Origin: Taeniopygia guttata
Taxonomy: Eukaryota; Chordata; Aves; Passeriformes; Estrildidae
NCBI RefSeq assembly: GCF_048771995.1
Contig: NC_133063.1
Coordinates: 10,084,001-10,148,000, forward strand
Length of the DNA: 64,000 nucleotides
Reading direction: 5' to 3'
Shown one piece after another: positions 36,008-50,100 of this stretch (position 1 is the first letter of the stretch; every line of letters starts with the position of its first letter). The position numbers were made by a program, and so were the translations under genes. The notes under the pieces were generated by a model. That model was not told where the DNA came from. It made no database searches and saw only the letters and a program-made list of their open reading frames with translations.

Positions 36008-37290
36008 CCAGCCCCACAGCCAATCCATTTCTCTCAAGTGTTTTGTCATTTCCAATGACTGGTGGGAAGTCAGGAGTCTAAAGGGAATCTAGGAAGCCAA
36101 CTCATCTGCTCACTTTGGCCAGGCTAGCACACACTCTTTTTACTGAGCCACTGGCTAGGTCGCAGCCTCCTGCTGCTCCCAAAACAATCCCTGCTTTTGT
36201 CTTCACTCTAGAGGGATGCTCAGGCAAAGCCCACCGAGGCCCTGCTGCCCTCAAAAGCAAAAGGAATGCCCCAAGCGCTCCCTGCCTGCATCCTAGCATC
36301 ACAGTGGCTTCTGGAGGGAGTCCAAAATTTCTCTCCCAGCACCAAATCACGGAGGAACACGAGCTACAGCTCTTGCTGAGGCACACACACTATAATCCAC
36401 TGCTGGATCGGACAAAGAATGCACAGGACATACTCAGCAGCTTCAGGCACCTCCTCAGCAGCCTGACAGCCAGCCCTCTCCCACAGCTCTAGCCTGGCTC
36501 TGCAGAGGACTTCCCGTGAGACCTCCCTCCTTCTGAGAGGAAGCTCTGGTTTTCCCATTCTCTTTGGGCCTGCATCACCATGCCTGCCCCCCTCAAACCT
36601 GCACTCTGGTAGCCTCTCACCACACCGCTCCCTGAAGACACAAAGGTCTCTCCAGCACGGTTTACCAAGGGCCAGCTAAGAGACAGTGCCCCCCAGACAG
36701 ACAGAGTGCGGAGAAACAGTGCCTATATGGAGCACAGAGGAGTCCAAAACAACACACAAACTCTCTTCTCACAGCCTTTGCCTTTTGACTGGCTTTGCTT
36801 CAGAACTTTGCTTGTACAGCTTGCATGCTGGCAACTTCCTGCTTCATCTCCAGCAGCCTGTTCTCCTGCTCCTTCTGTACCTCCACCAGGAAGGTACAGA
36901 AGGAGCAGCTGTGTGCCAGCAGCTGCTGTGCCTCCAAACGCTGCCCTTCCAAGTCCTTATGAGGGGAGGAAGACACTTCCACATGAAGTGCCAGCCAAGC
37001 TCCCCAGATAATCAGTGGAAGCTTCATGCCGTGCACAACCCCACACCTGAAAAGGGCACAGCAGTAGTGACTTTGTGCCCTACAGCAATGCTGTCCTAAG
37101 CAGAAAGTCAAAAGCAGGATCAGCAGGTGGGAGAATAGGAGATGCCACCTTCCTTTCCTGCTCCCATGGCTGCCCGTTTCCTGGCCCCTCTCCCCTCAGG
37201 ATTTCTACCTTTCTCATGTTCATTTCCCCGAGTGCTGAAGTGCTCCTTGCCATCTCCTTTGCTTCCTGCATGATTTTGCTGCAGGGATGA
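36008..37290 (-). pseudogene. Broken kinase unit, 5' remnant right of ERV-A
   Basis: 36,008-36,450 is nearly identical to 45,855-46,290. It holds a counterpart of the Ser-rich exon just before the kinase domain, but that counterpart meets an in-frame TGA near 36,450. Farther right, 36,967-36,893 is a counterpart of coiled-coil exon 47,929-47,858, and 37,281-37,209 encodes EAKEMARSTSALGEMNMRK, also coiled-coil-like. It is the upstream half of a K2-like gene whose kinase exons are gone. Confidence 0.6.
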
Positions 37291-37304
37291 CAGCAATCAG
37301 GCTG

Positions 37305-40300
37305 TCAGAAGAGGCTTAAGAGAGGCTCCGCTGACTGGAGAAATGGATGCTGCCCAAAGGGAAAAAGAAACAAACCAAACCAAATTAAAAGAGACAAAGG
37401 GAAAAGGAACCATTCTTTTCCAAACTGAGTTCCTTACAGGGTCAAGCTGCATTCCTCTAGCACCCTGAAATACACTAACATAGGACTGAAGGCACCATCA
37501 GCACGTGTGCCTTCATGCCCAGGATGCTGCTAGCACAGGCAAACATGGCCCACAACTGCACTAGTCCATTGCTCAAGGTGTCATCACTTGCTGGGATTTT
37601 TGTCCTGACAGCACTGTGGGATTGCTGCTTGCTGTCCAAAGGTTTTGTTCCTTACAGGAAACTCAACAGACTTCTTCCAGCTCCTCTTTTCTACAGACAT
37701 GAGCTATTTGAGTGTCCAAAAGAGATGTGGGGCATAAGACATTCCTCAGGAGACTCCCAAGAGCTCTGAAAAATATTGATCCCACGTGTTGTTCTCAGGA
37801 CCACAGCACACGCGGGTTTTCAGCAGCAAGCCAGGAGCAAGGAGACAAAGCAGCAAGGCTCAGATGTGCTCAGCTCCAGCGTGCAGGAAGAGTAGGCTCT
37901 GCCTTGGCATGGCCCCCCACCTCCTGTGCTGGCCGGCATCTTCCTTGTCAGCAGGAAGAGCCAAGGAAGTGGCCTGGTCCTCGTCTGCCACAAAACCGGG
38001 CGGCAAAGCCGCAAGGATTCTCATCTACTTGAGCGGGCCAGGCAGCACATGGGTCTGGCACAAGTCCTGCTCAGCTGTCCCTGTTTGACTGGCAGAAAGC
38101 AGAGGCAGCAAGCTCAAAGAGTGGGGCAGGAGGGACAGGCTGAGTGCCCTGGGATGCTCACAAGGAGCTCCCCCACAGCCCCCGCCTTCCCACACACCAA
38201 TCCAGAAGCGCTGGGCAGGGACGGCTTTCGTCGTGTTCTTCAAGCCCACATCCCTGGCATTGCAATACTTCAGTTCCCTTTGCTAGCAGGTAAACCTGAA
38301 TACAGCACCCAAGAGCAAAAGAGGGCCACAGAAATGACCAGAAGGAGGGAGCTCTCCTCTGAGGAACAGCTGTGAGAGTTGTGCTGGTTTAGCCTGGAGA
38401 AGAGCAAGCCCCAAGGAGAACTTTCAATATTTGTAGGGGCTTCTAAAAAGGATGGGGACATAGCTTTTAGTAGGGCCAATTGTAAGGGGACAAGGGTGAA
38501 TAGTTTCAGCTAAAAGACACTCCATTCAGATTGGCTCTAAGGAAGAAACTGTTCCCAAGGAGAGTGCTGAAACACTGCCACAGGCTGCCCAGAGAGCTGG
38601 GAGGAGCCCCAAGCCCAGCAACGTTCAAGGTCAGCTTGGATGAGACTCTGAGCAGCCTCATCCACTTCAAGATGTCCTTGCCAATGGCTGATGTTTTGGA
38701 CTAGATGACATGCACTGGTCCCTCCTAGCCACAAAGAGTCTTGGATCCTGCTTGGCTTTCATTGGAAAAGCACCCAGAGTAGAGGTTATTAGATGGGGGG
38801 GCCCATGTGAAGCCCTGGAGTTGGCCCAAGAAACAAACCCTGACAGGGAACAGCTGCTTGGGCTGCAGCCGATTTGCCTTGTACCTGCAGAAGTTCCTCG
38901 GCAGAGCCTCGCCTGTCCACATCCATCTGCAGGCAGCAACCCAGAAATTCACACAAGCCAGAGGGCAGCCCGAGCTTGTGCAGATCTGGTACCCCTTGCT
39001 TGCCTATCAGGTAGCTAGCCTGAAGCAAAAGGAAACACGAGAGTCTACGTGATTCTTCCATATCCTTCAGTGCTCACCTAGAGCCCATCTTCGAAGCTCC
39101 AGTCCGCAGTGTCAATTTCCTTCCTAGCAGAGGTTTAGAGATGAGCCTTCTCTCCCAAAGGATAAAAGGCTCCAGTGCAGCCCCAGCTATTTCAAGCTGC
39201 AACAGGTCTTCCCTTGACAGCTGATCTGAGCCCCCGGGATGTTTTTAGAAAGAGGGCCTTGGTGGAAGCACTTCAAGTGGTGGGCATGGGATTTTGTCTA
39301 ATGGACACGGACCAGAAGGACACCGCTCTCTGAGCGTATTTGCACCTTACCGTGTCACTGTTTTCCCGAATATAAGGAGCCTCTCCTGTGGCCATTTCTA
39401 TTCCCACGATGCCAAGGGACCAGGTGTCCACTTTGGGGCCGTAGGGCCCTCTTCTCACCACCTCGGGTGCCATCCACCACGTGGTGCCAACCATCGACCT
39501 CCGTTTACTCTGCTCAAGGCTGAGCAGACCACAGAGGCCAAAATCAGCTGAGGAGAAAAACAAATGCTGCTTCAAGTAGGAAACCAAGGAAAAGGCTTTC
39601 TCAGGACGCCTACGTCTCAGAATGCAGTGCTGATTCCAGCTGGAAAAGCAGCTGGGCTCTCTTTCCTCAGGGCTGCAGCCAAGGACGTGGGCATTTGTCC
39701 ACTTAGTTACCCCCCACGATTCCCACCGTGCCTTTTCCTCACTCACCGCAACTTTTATGCTGAAACTCTCTCCTTTTGGAAGGAATGCACACACAAACCA
39801 GAGTTACTCTTGCTACCTTGTTGCTCTCTAGACCACTCAGCACCTTACAGCTGCGCCCTGGGCTTGCAGAGCGCTCCCTGCCCTCTCCCCGGCACCACTG
39901 CTGGGCACCCGCAGCCGCTCCAAAGCAGCCCCACACCGCCTGCCCGGAGCGCTGCGCCTGACCGAGAATACCCACCCAGCTTGACGGAGCCATCCCGGCC
40001 CAGCAGGATGTTTCCACTTTTGATGTCTCTGTGGATCACCTGGTTGGCATGCAGGAAAGCCAGGCCTTGCAGGCACTGGGAGAGAAAAAAAGAAACAGGA
40101 GGCCAAAAGTGAGCCTGATCGGATTTCGCCACACACAAAAGGAGTCTGCTCCTGAAGATTCACCGATCTCAAAGGAGCGTGAGCGCTGGCAAGAGGAAGA
40201 GCTTGCTGCTGCCACACTAGGAGAGCAGGATCTTTCCAAGGGAAGGCATATCAGTGCTTGAGGGGGAAACATCAGTCACTGCTCCAGATTGTCCCCGGCA

Positions 40301-43300
40301 AAGCCAGTCAGAGCCATCCCTGCTGCAGTGGATGCGCTCTCCCCGTCCGCAGGACAAACAATGCTTTGCCAAAAGAGGAAAAGTCCCTGCCTTGGCTACC
40401 AAGGGCATCACTGTCAGGTGGGAGATTGGAGGACAAGGGACAGCTGACTTGGAAGTAGCTCATGTGTCAGTTTTCAGTAGCAAGCACCATGGTGGGTGCC
40501 ATGCCATCCTTTGAAGTTGAGACCTGTGACAGACGAGTCTCTCTTTGGCTTTGCCACTGGTTTAAAACTTGGACACCAGCACCTTTGTGCTTACAGGCAA
40601 AGAAGGTATTGCAGAAAGGCAAAGGCTTGGAGAGGCAAAGTGCAGAACAGAAAATGACAATGAAAACGAGACAGAGAGTTCAGTAATAGGATAGAAGAGT
40701 ACAGAACAGACTAGAGTAAGAGCAGGGACACCGGCAGGCAGTTCAGCCCAGATGCTCTTTCCTTTCCGGAGCATAAGAGCAAGACAGAAAGAAAGCTCTG
40801 AGCATGGAATCACTCCCTTTGCAGCGCTTTCAAAGGACCAGTCTGTCCAAGCCATCCCAAGCACAAGCAGGACCCCTTACCTCCCGACACACTGTTGCTA
40901 TGTGTCCTACAGCCAGACTTTTCATGCGGATCACATCAGCCAAGGAGCCTCCATCCATAAACTCCAACACCATCAGGACAACCTCATTGACAAGGTAGCT
41001 GCAAGACAAAAGCAACCGTGTGGAGCTGAATGTGCACAGCTAAATTGCCGCATGGAAGAAAAGACTACAGCTGAGTTTTGTGTCCAGGTCACTGGTAAGT
41101 GAAGAGGGAATCAAGTGAAGACACACTCCACCGAGGCTATCCAGTGCTTGCTGTCTGTGCCGTCTAAATGAGGAAGACACATCCGTGGAAAAGGAGACGG
41201 TTTAGGTGGCAAGCAGGGGAAAGCGGCAGTTTTGTGACGCAAAGGTTAATCTGGAAGCAGACACATCCCAGCAGCTGCTTCATCTTCTTCATACACAAAT
41301 TGCACCATTAACTCCAGCAGCAAGGAGGCACAGTCTCACAGCTTTTACTCAGGGCAGATGGGTGTGCAGCATTGCCAACACCCTTTGGAAAACCTTGCAG
41401 AAAGGACAGTCACAAACAGGAAAAACAATTTCAAACCGGACAAATTATGTCTCTCCTAGCCTAGTCTTTTGGCATGCAAGGCAGTGGAAAACAGTGCAAA
41501 CAGTGCAAGGGAAATCATTTCTGTGATGCTTTCTCAGCACTTCTCCTCCAACACTTGGAAAAAATCCCGCCCAAAACAGCAGAACAACATGCAGTGAGTG
41601 AACATACATGCTGCTGGCTTAGTAAGAGAGCCACGTTTCTGAGATCAAGCTTCAAGCTATTTCTGCCAGGAAGAATTTGTGGGGACAAAATGCAATCTCC
41701 TCCCAGGCCTCATGCAGGAGTAGATTGATGTGAATTGAAAATCCATTTTCTGCCAGAATACTGACCTTTCTAGGTAGGTGACAATATTGGCGTTCTTATA
41801 TTTATCCATGACCAGGATTTCCTTCAACACATCCTCACAGCCCTGGTGCTGGAGATCAAGTACCTTTATGGCCACCTACAATGACATGGAAAGCCATTAG
41901 GAGCAGACGAGACGAGAGCCTCTTTCTCTGTGCAATCACGGGCCTGGATGCCTTGTCACCTCGGTGGAAATGGACACTAAACCATCAACCACAAAGTGCT
42001 AACAGCACTCTTTGCACCTGCAGACTCCTCCAACACACTTTGTTTATCACTACTATTATCATTTACACGTGTTTTGCAAGCTGAAGTAATTTTGCTCCAG
42101 CCAAGATAAATTGAAACCACTGGAAATACGTTAGCATTTCTAGGGGCTTTGACCAGCCTTTCAGAGATGGCTGCCGTTCTTGACTGTGTGCCAAAGTAAA
42201 CACACACATACATACATGACAGGGAAAATGCTGTCCAAAAAAGGACTCCAAAGCGACTCAAAGGAAAGTTACAACCCTAGCACATCCTAACTTCTTCACT
42301 TTGGGTTTTGCAACTCTGAAGAACAACCTGGAACACGGTTTACACCGAGTAATTATTGTAATTTGTACTTATTTAGTGGGTTTAAAAATGAATAACCCTT
42401 CTGTGCTACGCTATGGATGCACCCCAGGTCATAAGCAGGGCTTAGGGCTTTTGGACACCTCCTCGACCTCCCTCCAAGTGCAGTTTCTGAGCGCAGCACC
42501 GCGGGTGGAGAAGGAACTACCAGGAAGATGGAGTTGTATTTGCTGAGAGCCAAAAACGAGAACTCAGGACTCTGAAGTTATAGCCCCACAAAATAGCAGG
42601 ACTCTCCAAGGCACTTCCACGTCAGTTCAGTACGAATAGCATCTCTGTAGTGGAATGTCTCTGACACAGGATCAACAAAACATTGTATTAATTAAGGCTC
42701 TTCATCAATTTCTTCCCACTGATCTGTGCGTGTGTGTGTGCGTGTGCGTGTGTGAACTGGGTTCCCTAGGACTGAAAGGCAAAACTGTGCTCCAGTAAAG
42801 ATCTCTCCTCCTTGAGGTCCTGCATTATATTTTCAAGCTGAACCACGTGGTGGAAAACAATGGGAAATCCTTTCTGTGTCTGAACCTGGGCTTAAGAGGA
42901 ACTGGGCCGGAATGACGGCTCTTGCCATCAGCTAATCTAGGAACATTTATCCAGTAAGTCCAAGCCAGCGCGTCCTTCTCGGATAGACACCACCGCCATT
43001 CTTGCATTCACTCAGGTAGGGAGGAAAGATAAAGTCTGTCCAAAAGTCATTTTGCAGCCCACCTCTGGACAGGCTGCTTCTGCGGGACAGCCTTTGCAGC
43101 AAAGTCAGGTGGCCCAAAGCTTTGGCCATAGATCACATCACAAGGGAAAGCACTCAAGGGCTGCAAAATCTGCATGGGCTCTTGGCACTTACCGCTCGTC
43201 CTGTGGCAGCGTTGAAGGCCTTGTAAATGGTTCCAAACCCCCTAGAAACAGAACAGTGGCAAGAACAGAGAAGTTGTTCAGTGCTGAGAAGGAAAAGGCA

Positions 43301-44110
43301 GCCCAGGCAGGAGCTCTCTGCTGCCTGCAGTGTCTCTAAAACACCAGGGTCTGTCCGCTCTTCAGCCAATGGCCCAGCAGCCCAGCAGCCCTCTGCCATG
43401 CAGAGTGTCCAAGAGAAAAGCTGGCTGCAACAGGAAGAAAAAGGGCTGCTACAAATCTCAAATGTGCACACTAGATTATGCACGCAGGGGTTTTCTTTGC
43501 CTTTCCCTTCTTGTGTCTGTGCCTGTGGGGTGCCTTTCCAGGCAATGAAACATACAGTCCTGCGGGGCCATCTCAACGCTCTCTTTTAATCCTGCCTGCC
43601 AAACTCAGGCAACACCACACAGCCTTTCTTATCTTCCTGACCACTGAATCTTGTTTTCAGCAAGATAGTGGAAAGCAATGCTACTGAGAGCTGTTATCTG
43701 ACAGCTGCCAGGTGGGAAGCTGCTCTCTCAGGTTTCTCTTCCCTCATGAGTGTGGCCAAATTACGTTGAATCATACAAAACCATATCTCCTGGGAAAACA
43801 GGCAAACTAGTGCCACATGTTTGAGGGCTTGCAGGAGGGCTTCCAGGACCTGCTGCTTGAGGCAGGCAAGACATTGCCAGCATCCAGTTATCTTTCATGA
43901 TGCCTTGTACTGCCTCAGCACTGAGACAGGGACAATCTGAAGCCAGGGTCTGAAGATGCTTGCAGCTTGCCTGACTTCCCACATGGTACCGCACCACCAA
44001 AATCCCTGGCCCATGGTTCTGTAGAAGCAAGCGTGGCTGCACTCACCCACTGCCAAGGAGTTCCCATCCAGTGTACTTCTTCTCTGGATCTTCCTTCCTC
44101 ACCACACGCC
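37305..44110 (-). CDS. Kinase-domain exons of K2
   Basis: Eight exons with lengths 64, 49, 110, 118, 100, 197, 135 and 45, against 64, 49, 113, 118, 100, 197, 138 and 90 in K1. Visible residues are the Gly loop LGSGGFG, VAIK, helix-C Glu in [36 protein letters not shown] and VDTWSLG. The last exon starts [10 protein letters not shown] and stops 15 codons shorter than in K1, so the C-terminal tail is trimmed. A CR1 fragment lies in the last intron (38,310-38,715). No residue needed for catalysis is missing. Confidence 0.8.
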
Positions 44111-47100
44111 CTGAAAGAAACCAAATGCAAGGAGCAAACTTCAAAACAGGGATCCTGACGTCCAGGAGATCTGAAGGCCAGCTCCACTCTCTGGGGCTCT
44201 GAGCAATTTATGGTCGCTCGGCTAACAAGAGCATCAACAAGAACAACAGCAGCAGCAGCAGCCCCAGCAAGACAGGCAGCTCGGTAGCACGCCTGGCCTG
44301 CACAGAGTCTCTTCTCCACACTCCTTTGAAGGGCTGCCTTGAGGGGAAACTAAGCCCATGGGAAAACCATCAGAGCAGACAGAGACCAGAAAAGAACAGG
44401 CCCCAAGGCAAGTGGTTGTCATCTACAAACAGGAAGGAGGGCTCAAAAATCAGGACACTTCATTGTCTTGGGAAGAAACACTCTCTTGTGAGACTCAACA
44501 AAAGGTTTCATACTTCCAAAGTTCCAATGCACCCTGGCATCTGGATGAACTTTGAACAGCTGCTTTTTGCAGAGCAGAAAGAATATTGCAAAGTCAATTC
44601 CAGGAGAGAAGGGCACCTTCTCTACCTCTCAGCACTTGGCCTAAACAATGCCTTGACCATTTTAGAGAACAGCAGCTCATGCTATAACCAAGAACAATGG
44701 CTCTAAGAATTAGGACTCTCCTCATTTATCAGCAGGATGAGTTCTGGAGATGACTTTGCCCGTTCCCCATTTAGTGAAGAACTACAAGTGCTTGTCTTCA
44801 GCCTGGGCTGCAGCAGTCACTAGCACTGGGCTCAGCCCCTTGAACACCACCCGTGTGCCCCATCTCCCCAAACGGGCGCAGCCAGACGGGTAACAAGGAC
44901 AGCGCTGTTCCTCAGGCGCTGCCGGGACACAGACACCTGCACAAATGAGATGCTGACCCTTCCACGAGTCCAGGCAAAGCTGCAGCAACGGGACGGCAGC
45001 TGAAACCTCACAGCTAAGGAAGGCTCCAGCCCCTGCAGTCACACCAGCTGTCAGTGGCAGGGCAGGTATGACAAAATGCTTGGCAAAGCCCACAGATGGC
45101 CACTGACAGCCACTCTGAAGAAGCTAGAGCCAGATCAAGGCCTGTTACAAGCTGTTGGCCCCACTCAAGACAGAACATGATTGTCTTTGGCCTCAGACCC
45201 ACGGAGGAGTAGATCAATCCACCTTTTGTCTGAGGGCGCCTGATGGCAGACACAAAGTAAACTGGCCTCTGTTCTGTACCTGAGTGGTTCTTCTCTGACA
45301 GCACTGCACTGGCAGCTGTTACCAGCTGCAAGGAGCAACTCACTTGTACTGCACAATCAGCAAGGCCCTGGTGTGCTTTCCGAGAGTACCATCTGTGCAG
45401 GGATTGAGGCCAATGCTTAGTATTCCTGCGGTATTTAGCAGCTGGGCATTAGCAGTGACAACATGCCTGCTACCAGAGGAACATGCAGCAGAGGGGCTGA
45501 AGGCTTCCTCCTGAGAATTGCCTGCAGGGCACTTCTATCTGACTGTGCCCCATAGATGTGTCTCTTCGATGCATCTTCCAAAGCATACAACTAAATTATC
45601 AAACAGGAATTGTAAAAAGAGTATCCTGTTTTTCTTCTTTTGGGGCTCTTTCAAAACAGCTCTTCCTCTCTGATTCCTTGAGATAGCTCTAAGAATACAA
45701 TTTCTTAATTTTTAGGGCATACTGAAAAGATCTCTTCCTCTCTTCTTTGTGCTGTCACCTGCCATTCTTTTCAAGGAGGTCAGGCTAACCAAACAAAACC
45801 AACTGGAGAAGGAATAGAAGTACTAAGAGTCATAAGAACAACACCAGCATTAAACCAGCCCCACAGCCAATCCATTTCTCTCAAGTGTTTTGTCATTTCC
45901 AATGACTGGTGGGAAGTCAGGAGTCTAAAGGGAATCTAGGAAGCCAACTCATCTGCTCACTTTGGCCAGGCTAGCACACACTCTTTTTACTGAGCCACTG
46001 GCTAAGTCGCAGCCTCCTGCTGCTCCCAAAACAATCCCTGCTTTTGTCTTCACTCTAGAGGGAAGCTCAGGCAAAGCCCACCCAGGCCCTGCTGCCCACA
46101 AAAGCAAAAGGAACGCCCCAAGCGCTCCCTGCCTGCATCCTAGCACCACAGTGGCTTCTGGAGGGAGTCCAAAAATTCTCTCCCAACACCAAATGAGGAG
46201 GAACATGTGCTACAGCTCTTGCCGAGGCACACACACTGTAATACACTGCTCGATGGCACAAGAAATCCCCAGGACGTACTCAGCAGATGCAGGAACTGCT
46301 CCTCTCTCTCCTGGCTTGAGTGGGGAGAACTGCTCATCCTTGGGTTTTCAGGCTGTGGAGAGGAGGCTTCTTCCCAGGATGCTGCTGCAGCGACAGCTTT
46401 GATGGCAGGTCCTGCATTCATCTGGGACAAGAGATTTGCTTGTGTCAGAAAGGTGCCTGGCACAGATGCCCCAGAGAGAGCATTTCAAAGGCAAGCACTT
46501 AGGAACAGCACTGGACATGGGCTGCAAGCTGAGCTGTCAACTCTTCCACCTCCAGTCCAAGCCAAACAAGCAGTCTGAGACTACAGCTTGTCACAGTCAG
46601 CCATAGTGGAGACTGCGAAAGGGAAAGAACAACTTTACACTTCACTCCCTTCTGAGGACTGCATTCACCATGGACAGGGACAACTTGCCCAGAATCTGCG
46701 TGGGTCACCACGCTCGCCTGAACAGACCCCTCCAAAAACAAAGCCAGCACTAAGAGGCCAGCAGAAATATATTCCCAGGATTGCTGGCCCGCCGGCCAAA
46801 GCACTAGCCCTGCTGCCCAGGGCAGCAGCTGAGATTCAGCAACCCACTAAGTGTCCTTCTGAGCAGCTGCCACGGAGAGCACAGAGCATGGCGGTCAGAG
46901 ACATTGGTCCCATCCACCTGCTGCTCTGCAGGGGAAAGGCAACAAGGGCAGAGACCACTTGTTGCATGACTGCACTGCTTCCTCCTCCTTCATTCACCTG
47001 CTTTTGTCCAGCCAGCCTGTACTGCAGCAGGATCTTGTGCATCCTTTGCACTTCTTCTTTGTGCCTCTTCTCCATTGCCTCCATCTTTCTCTGAGCTTCC

Positions 47101-50100
47101 TGCAACTCTGCCTGCAGCTTGTCCTTGATATTCAGGAAGATAAGAGGAATCTTACTGGCATCCGCAATCTCGTTCAGGTTTCCTCTTTTGCACTCTCAAA
47201 AGCACTTGTGTTCAGCCCCTTCCTTCTGCTTCTCTACCCAGCTCTAACCCTGCCATCCTAGCTCTTCTTCCTGGTGCTCAGCGCTGCAGCCTGCCAGGCT
47301 CTGTGCTTCCAGTGCCTGCAATGGTCCTTGCCTCCCCTTTCCTCACGTCTCCAGTTCATGTCCCCATCACTGCCCTTCCAAGCTCTTCTACCTGGCTAGT
47401 CAGGCTCACCTGTCCATTCTGCCGCTCCTTATTCAGCTCCTGCCTCAGCTGCTCTAGCTGCTGCTGCCTTTCATTTAGATCTCCCAGCAGCTGGCGCACC
47501 TTATCATCTAGAGCAGCCTTCTGGCTCTGGAGCTGCACAGAAACAAAGAGAAGACGGCTTTAAACGTCCCACACACCACTTGTGTGGCAACCAAGACTGA
47601 TGTGCTCATGCTTTCCAAAAGCAGTTTCTTCTCATTCCTGTATTTACCAAGGGCCAGCTAAGAGACAATCCCAGACAGACAGACAGTGTCCGGAGAAGCT
47701 GTGCTCATAAGGGGCCCAGAGGAGTCCAAACCAACACACAAACTCTCTTTTCACACTCTGTGCCTCTTGACTGTCTCTGCTTCTTTGCCCATCCAGGTTG
47801 CATGATGGCAATTTACTGCTTCATCTCAAGCAGCCTTTTCTCCTCTCCCCTCTGTACCTCTGCCACCAAGTTGATCCATTGCTCCAGCTTCTCCTGTGCC
47901 TTCAAACTCTGTTGTTCCAGCTTGCTTTCCTGATGAGTGGAAGAGACACATCCAGATGAAGTCCCACCAATGCTCCCCAAAGGAAAAACAGAAGCTTCAT
48001 CCCTCCAACAACCCCCGCACCTGAAGAGGGCACACGAGTGGCTTTGTGCCCTCCAGCACCTGGGAGGAGCTCCAGCACGGGTAAGGAAAGGAGAGGTCAC
48101 CTTCCTTCCCTGCTCTGATGGCTGCCTGTTTCCTGGGCCCCCCCTCTTCAGGATTTCTGCCTGTTCTCAGAGGCTCTGTCCTCAGATTGCCCTGCCCTTT
48201 GGTCAAGGAAAAGCTGCAGATGGATGTTGCTATTGCGCTGGCATGGTAGTGTGGAGGAAGGGATTTAGAAAGGCCTTGGGAATTGGAAACTGAGGCAAAG
48301 ATACATTTAGGTATGAGGAAAAGATACATTTATGTATGCCCCATTGTTTCGGGAAAGTTTCGCTTCAGCATCTTTATGTAAACCCCCTTCTCCCCACCCC
48401 TGAGCAGTTCCCATTGGACCTGACCCCTGGGGTGGTTCTGATGAGCCCATGCTGAGCACTGTCTCTATTGTTTAGACCTTATCTCTTCATTTTGCTGTAT
48501 AAAACTGTATCTGGGCAGTAGCCCAGGGTCTTTTGTCCCTGCAACTGTTCAGGCAATACAATCTTTCTGGACTGCATGCAACTGACCTCTCTTCGTCTCT
48601 TTATCTCGACTCCTTGCGGCGACCGAGGCGCACCGCCGCTCGGACCGTGCTAACCCAGCCGCTGCCTGGTGAGCCCAGTGCAGCGGGACCGCGGCAAACC
48701 CCGGTTCCCTGAGGGGACAGCTAGCCGGAGGGGTCCCGGGGGGCCGGGGAGGGACGGGGGACAGCCGCAAGTGACCCCCGAAAGCCGCAAGTGGTGCCCA
48801 ACGTGGGGCATTGCACCGGTTTGAGCGAACGCGCCGCGGCCGCCGCGGGCAGTTCACCGGTTGGGAGCTTTTCCGGACACTTTGCGATCTGTGTCGCCGC
48901 GAGCGACAGAGCGGCGAGCGGTGTCAAAAAACCACCACGCAGGCTGTCACCTCCGCGGGGAGAAGCTCTCGGACCGCGCTGGTGGTGTGGGCACTCGCCC
49001 TTCCACACAGCCCGGCAGGACTGCCGCCGCGGGGACAGAGGCGCCGATTTCTGTCCGGCGCTGTGTCCGTGGATGCGGACGGGACCTTCCTAACACCCGG
49101 AAGACTGTTTGCGGAGTCGGGAACCGTTGCTGCAGTGTGTTTTCTGAAGAACGGCGGTGGGTAAGTCTCGGTACTGGCGGCGAGGGTCCGGCCAGGAGAC
49201 TGGAGTCAGGCTCCCGTGTGCCCAAGGGGGGACACGCCAGCGCGCAGGCGTGTCGGGAGCTCCGCCGGATCTTTAGAACTTTGGGGTTTTTGCTGCAGCA
49301 GCTGGGTGAGATTTTGCTGTGCTGCCAGCGATGGGTGTTACGCTGACTACACAGCAGAAAGAGATTTATAAACAAGTTCAAGAACCCCTGCAGAGAGCAG
49401 GTGCAAAACTTCCTGAGAGCCTGGTGAAAGAGTTTGTCAGATGGGTAACAGTAAGTTTTTCGGAGGTAACAGAGAAAGAAGTGACAGAAAGACAGTTTTG
49501 GAAGCGTGTGGGTGCAGTGTTGAGTGAAAGGACAAAGGCAGGAGATCCCTCAGTGAAAGAAGGTTTTATGAGAATCTTTTTGTTCGTTTATGACTTTGTG
49601 AAAGAGAGTGCAGACATTCGGGACGCCCGGGGAACAGAAAAGCGTCACATCGCGTCCCCTGTAACCCCCCGCGTCCCCGGCTTTGAAAAAACTAACCGCG
49701 CAGATGTAGATTCAGTTCCTGACCCTTCTCCATCTCATGATTCCGCTCCCGCAGCTCAAAATCCATGCTTTGCACCCCCCACCCCCCTCGCGCAGCCACC
49801 ACAAGATGGAGGCGGACACACGACATTCCCTTCTCCATCCCAGAATTCCTTGCTCCCCGTGCCAGCCCAGAACACACCCCCAGCCCTCGTGTCCCTCCCT
49901 TTGCTCATCCCCAATCCCAGCCTCTCCTCCCTTGCGGCGATTCAGCCCACCGTCCAGCCCTCAGCTCCTCCCCTCGCAGCTCCATCACCACCCCCTGCCC
50001 CTGCCCCGCTCCACACGGCCCCTCCAGCTGCGGCCACTCCCACACAAGCCGCCCCCCCTCTCGCTCCTGCTTCCCTCAGCACCGGCAGCGCCGGAGCTGC

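Noticed and set aside
36008-48200. ERV-A and ERV-B as products of one duplication of a single insertion
   Set aside because: They have opposite orientation, different flanks and different target duplications (CCAGCC; GATGGA/GATGAA).
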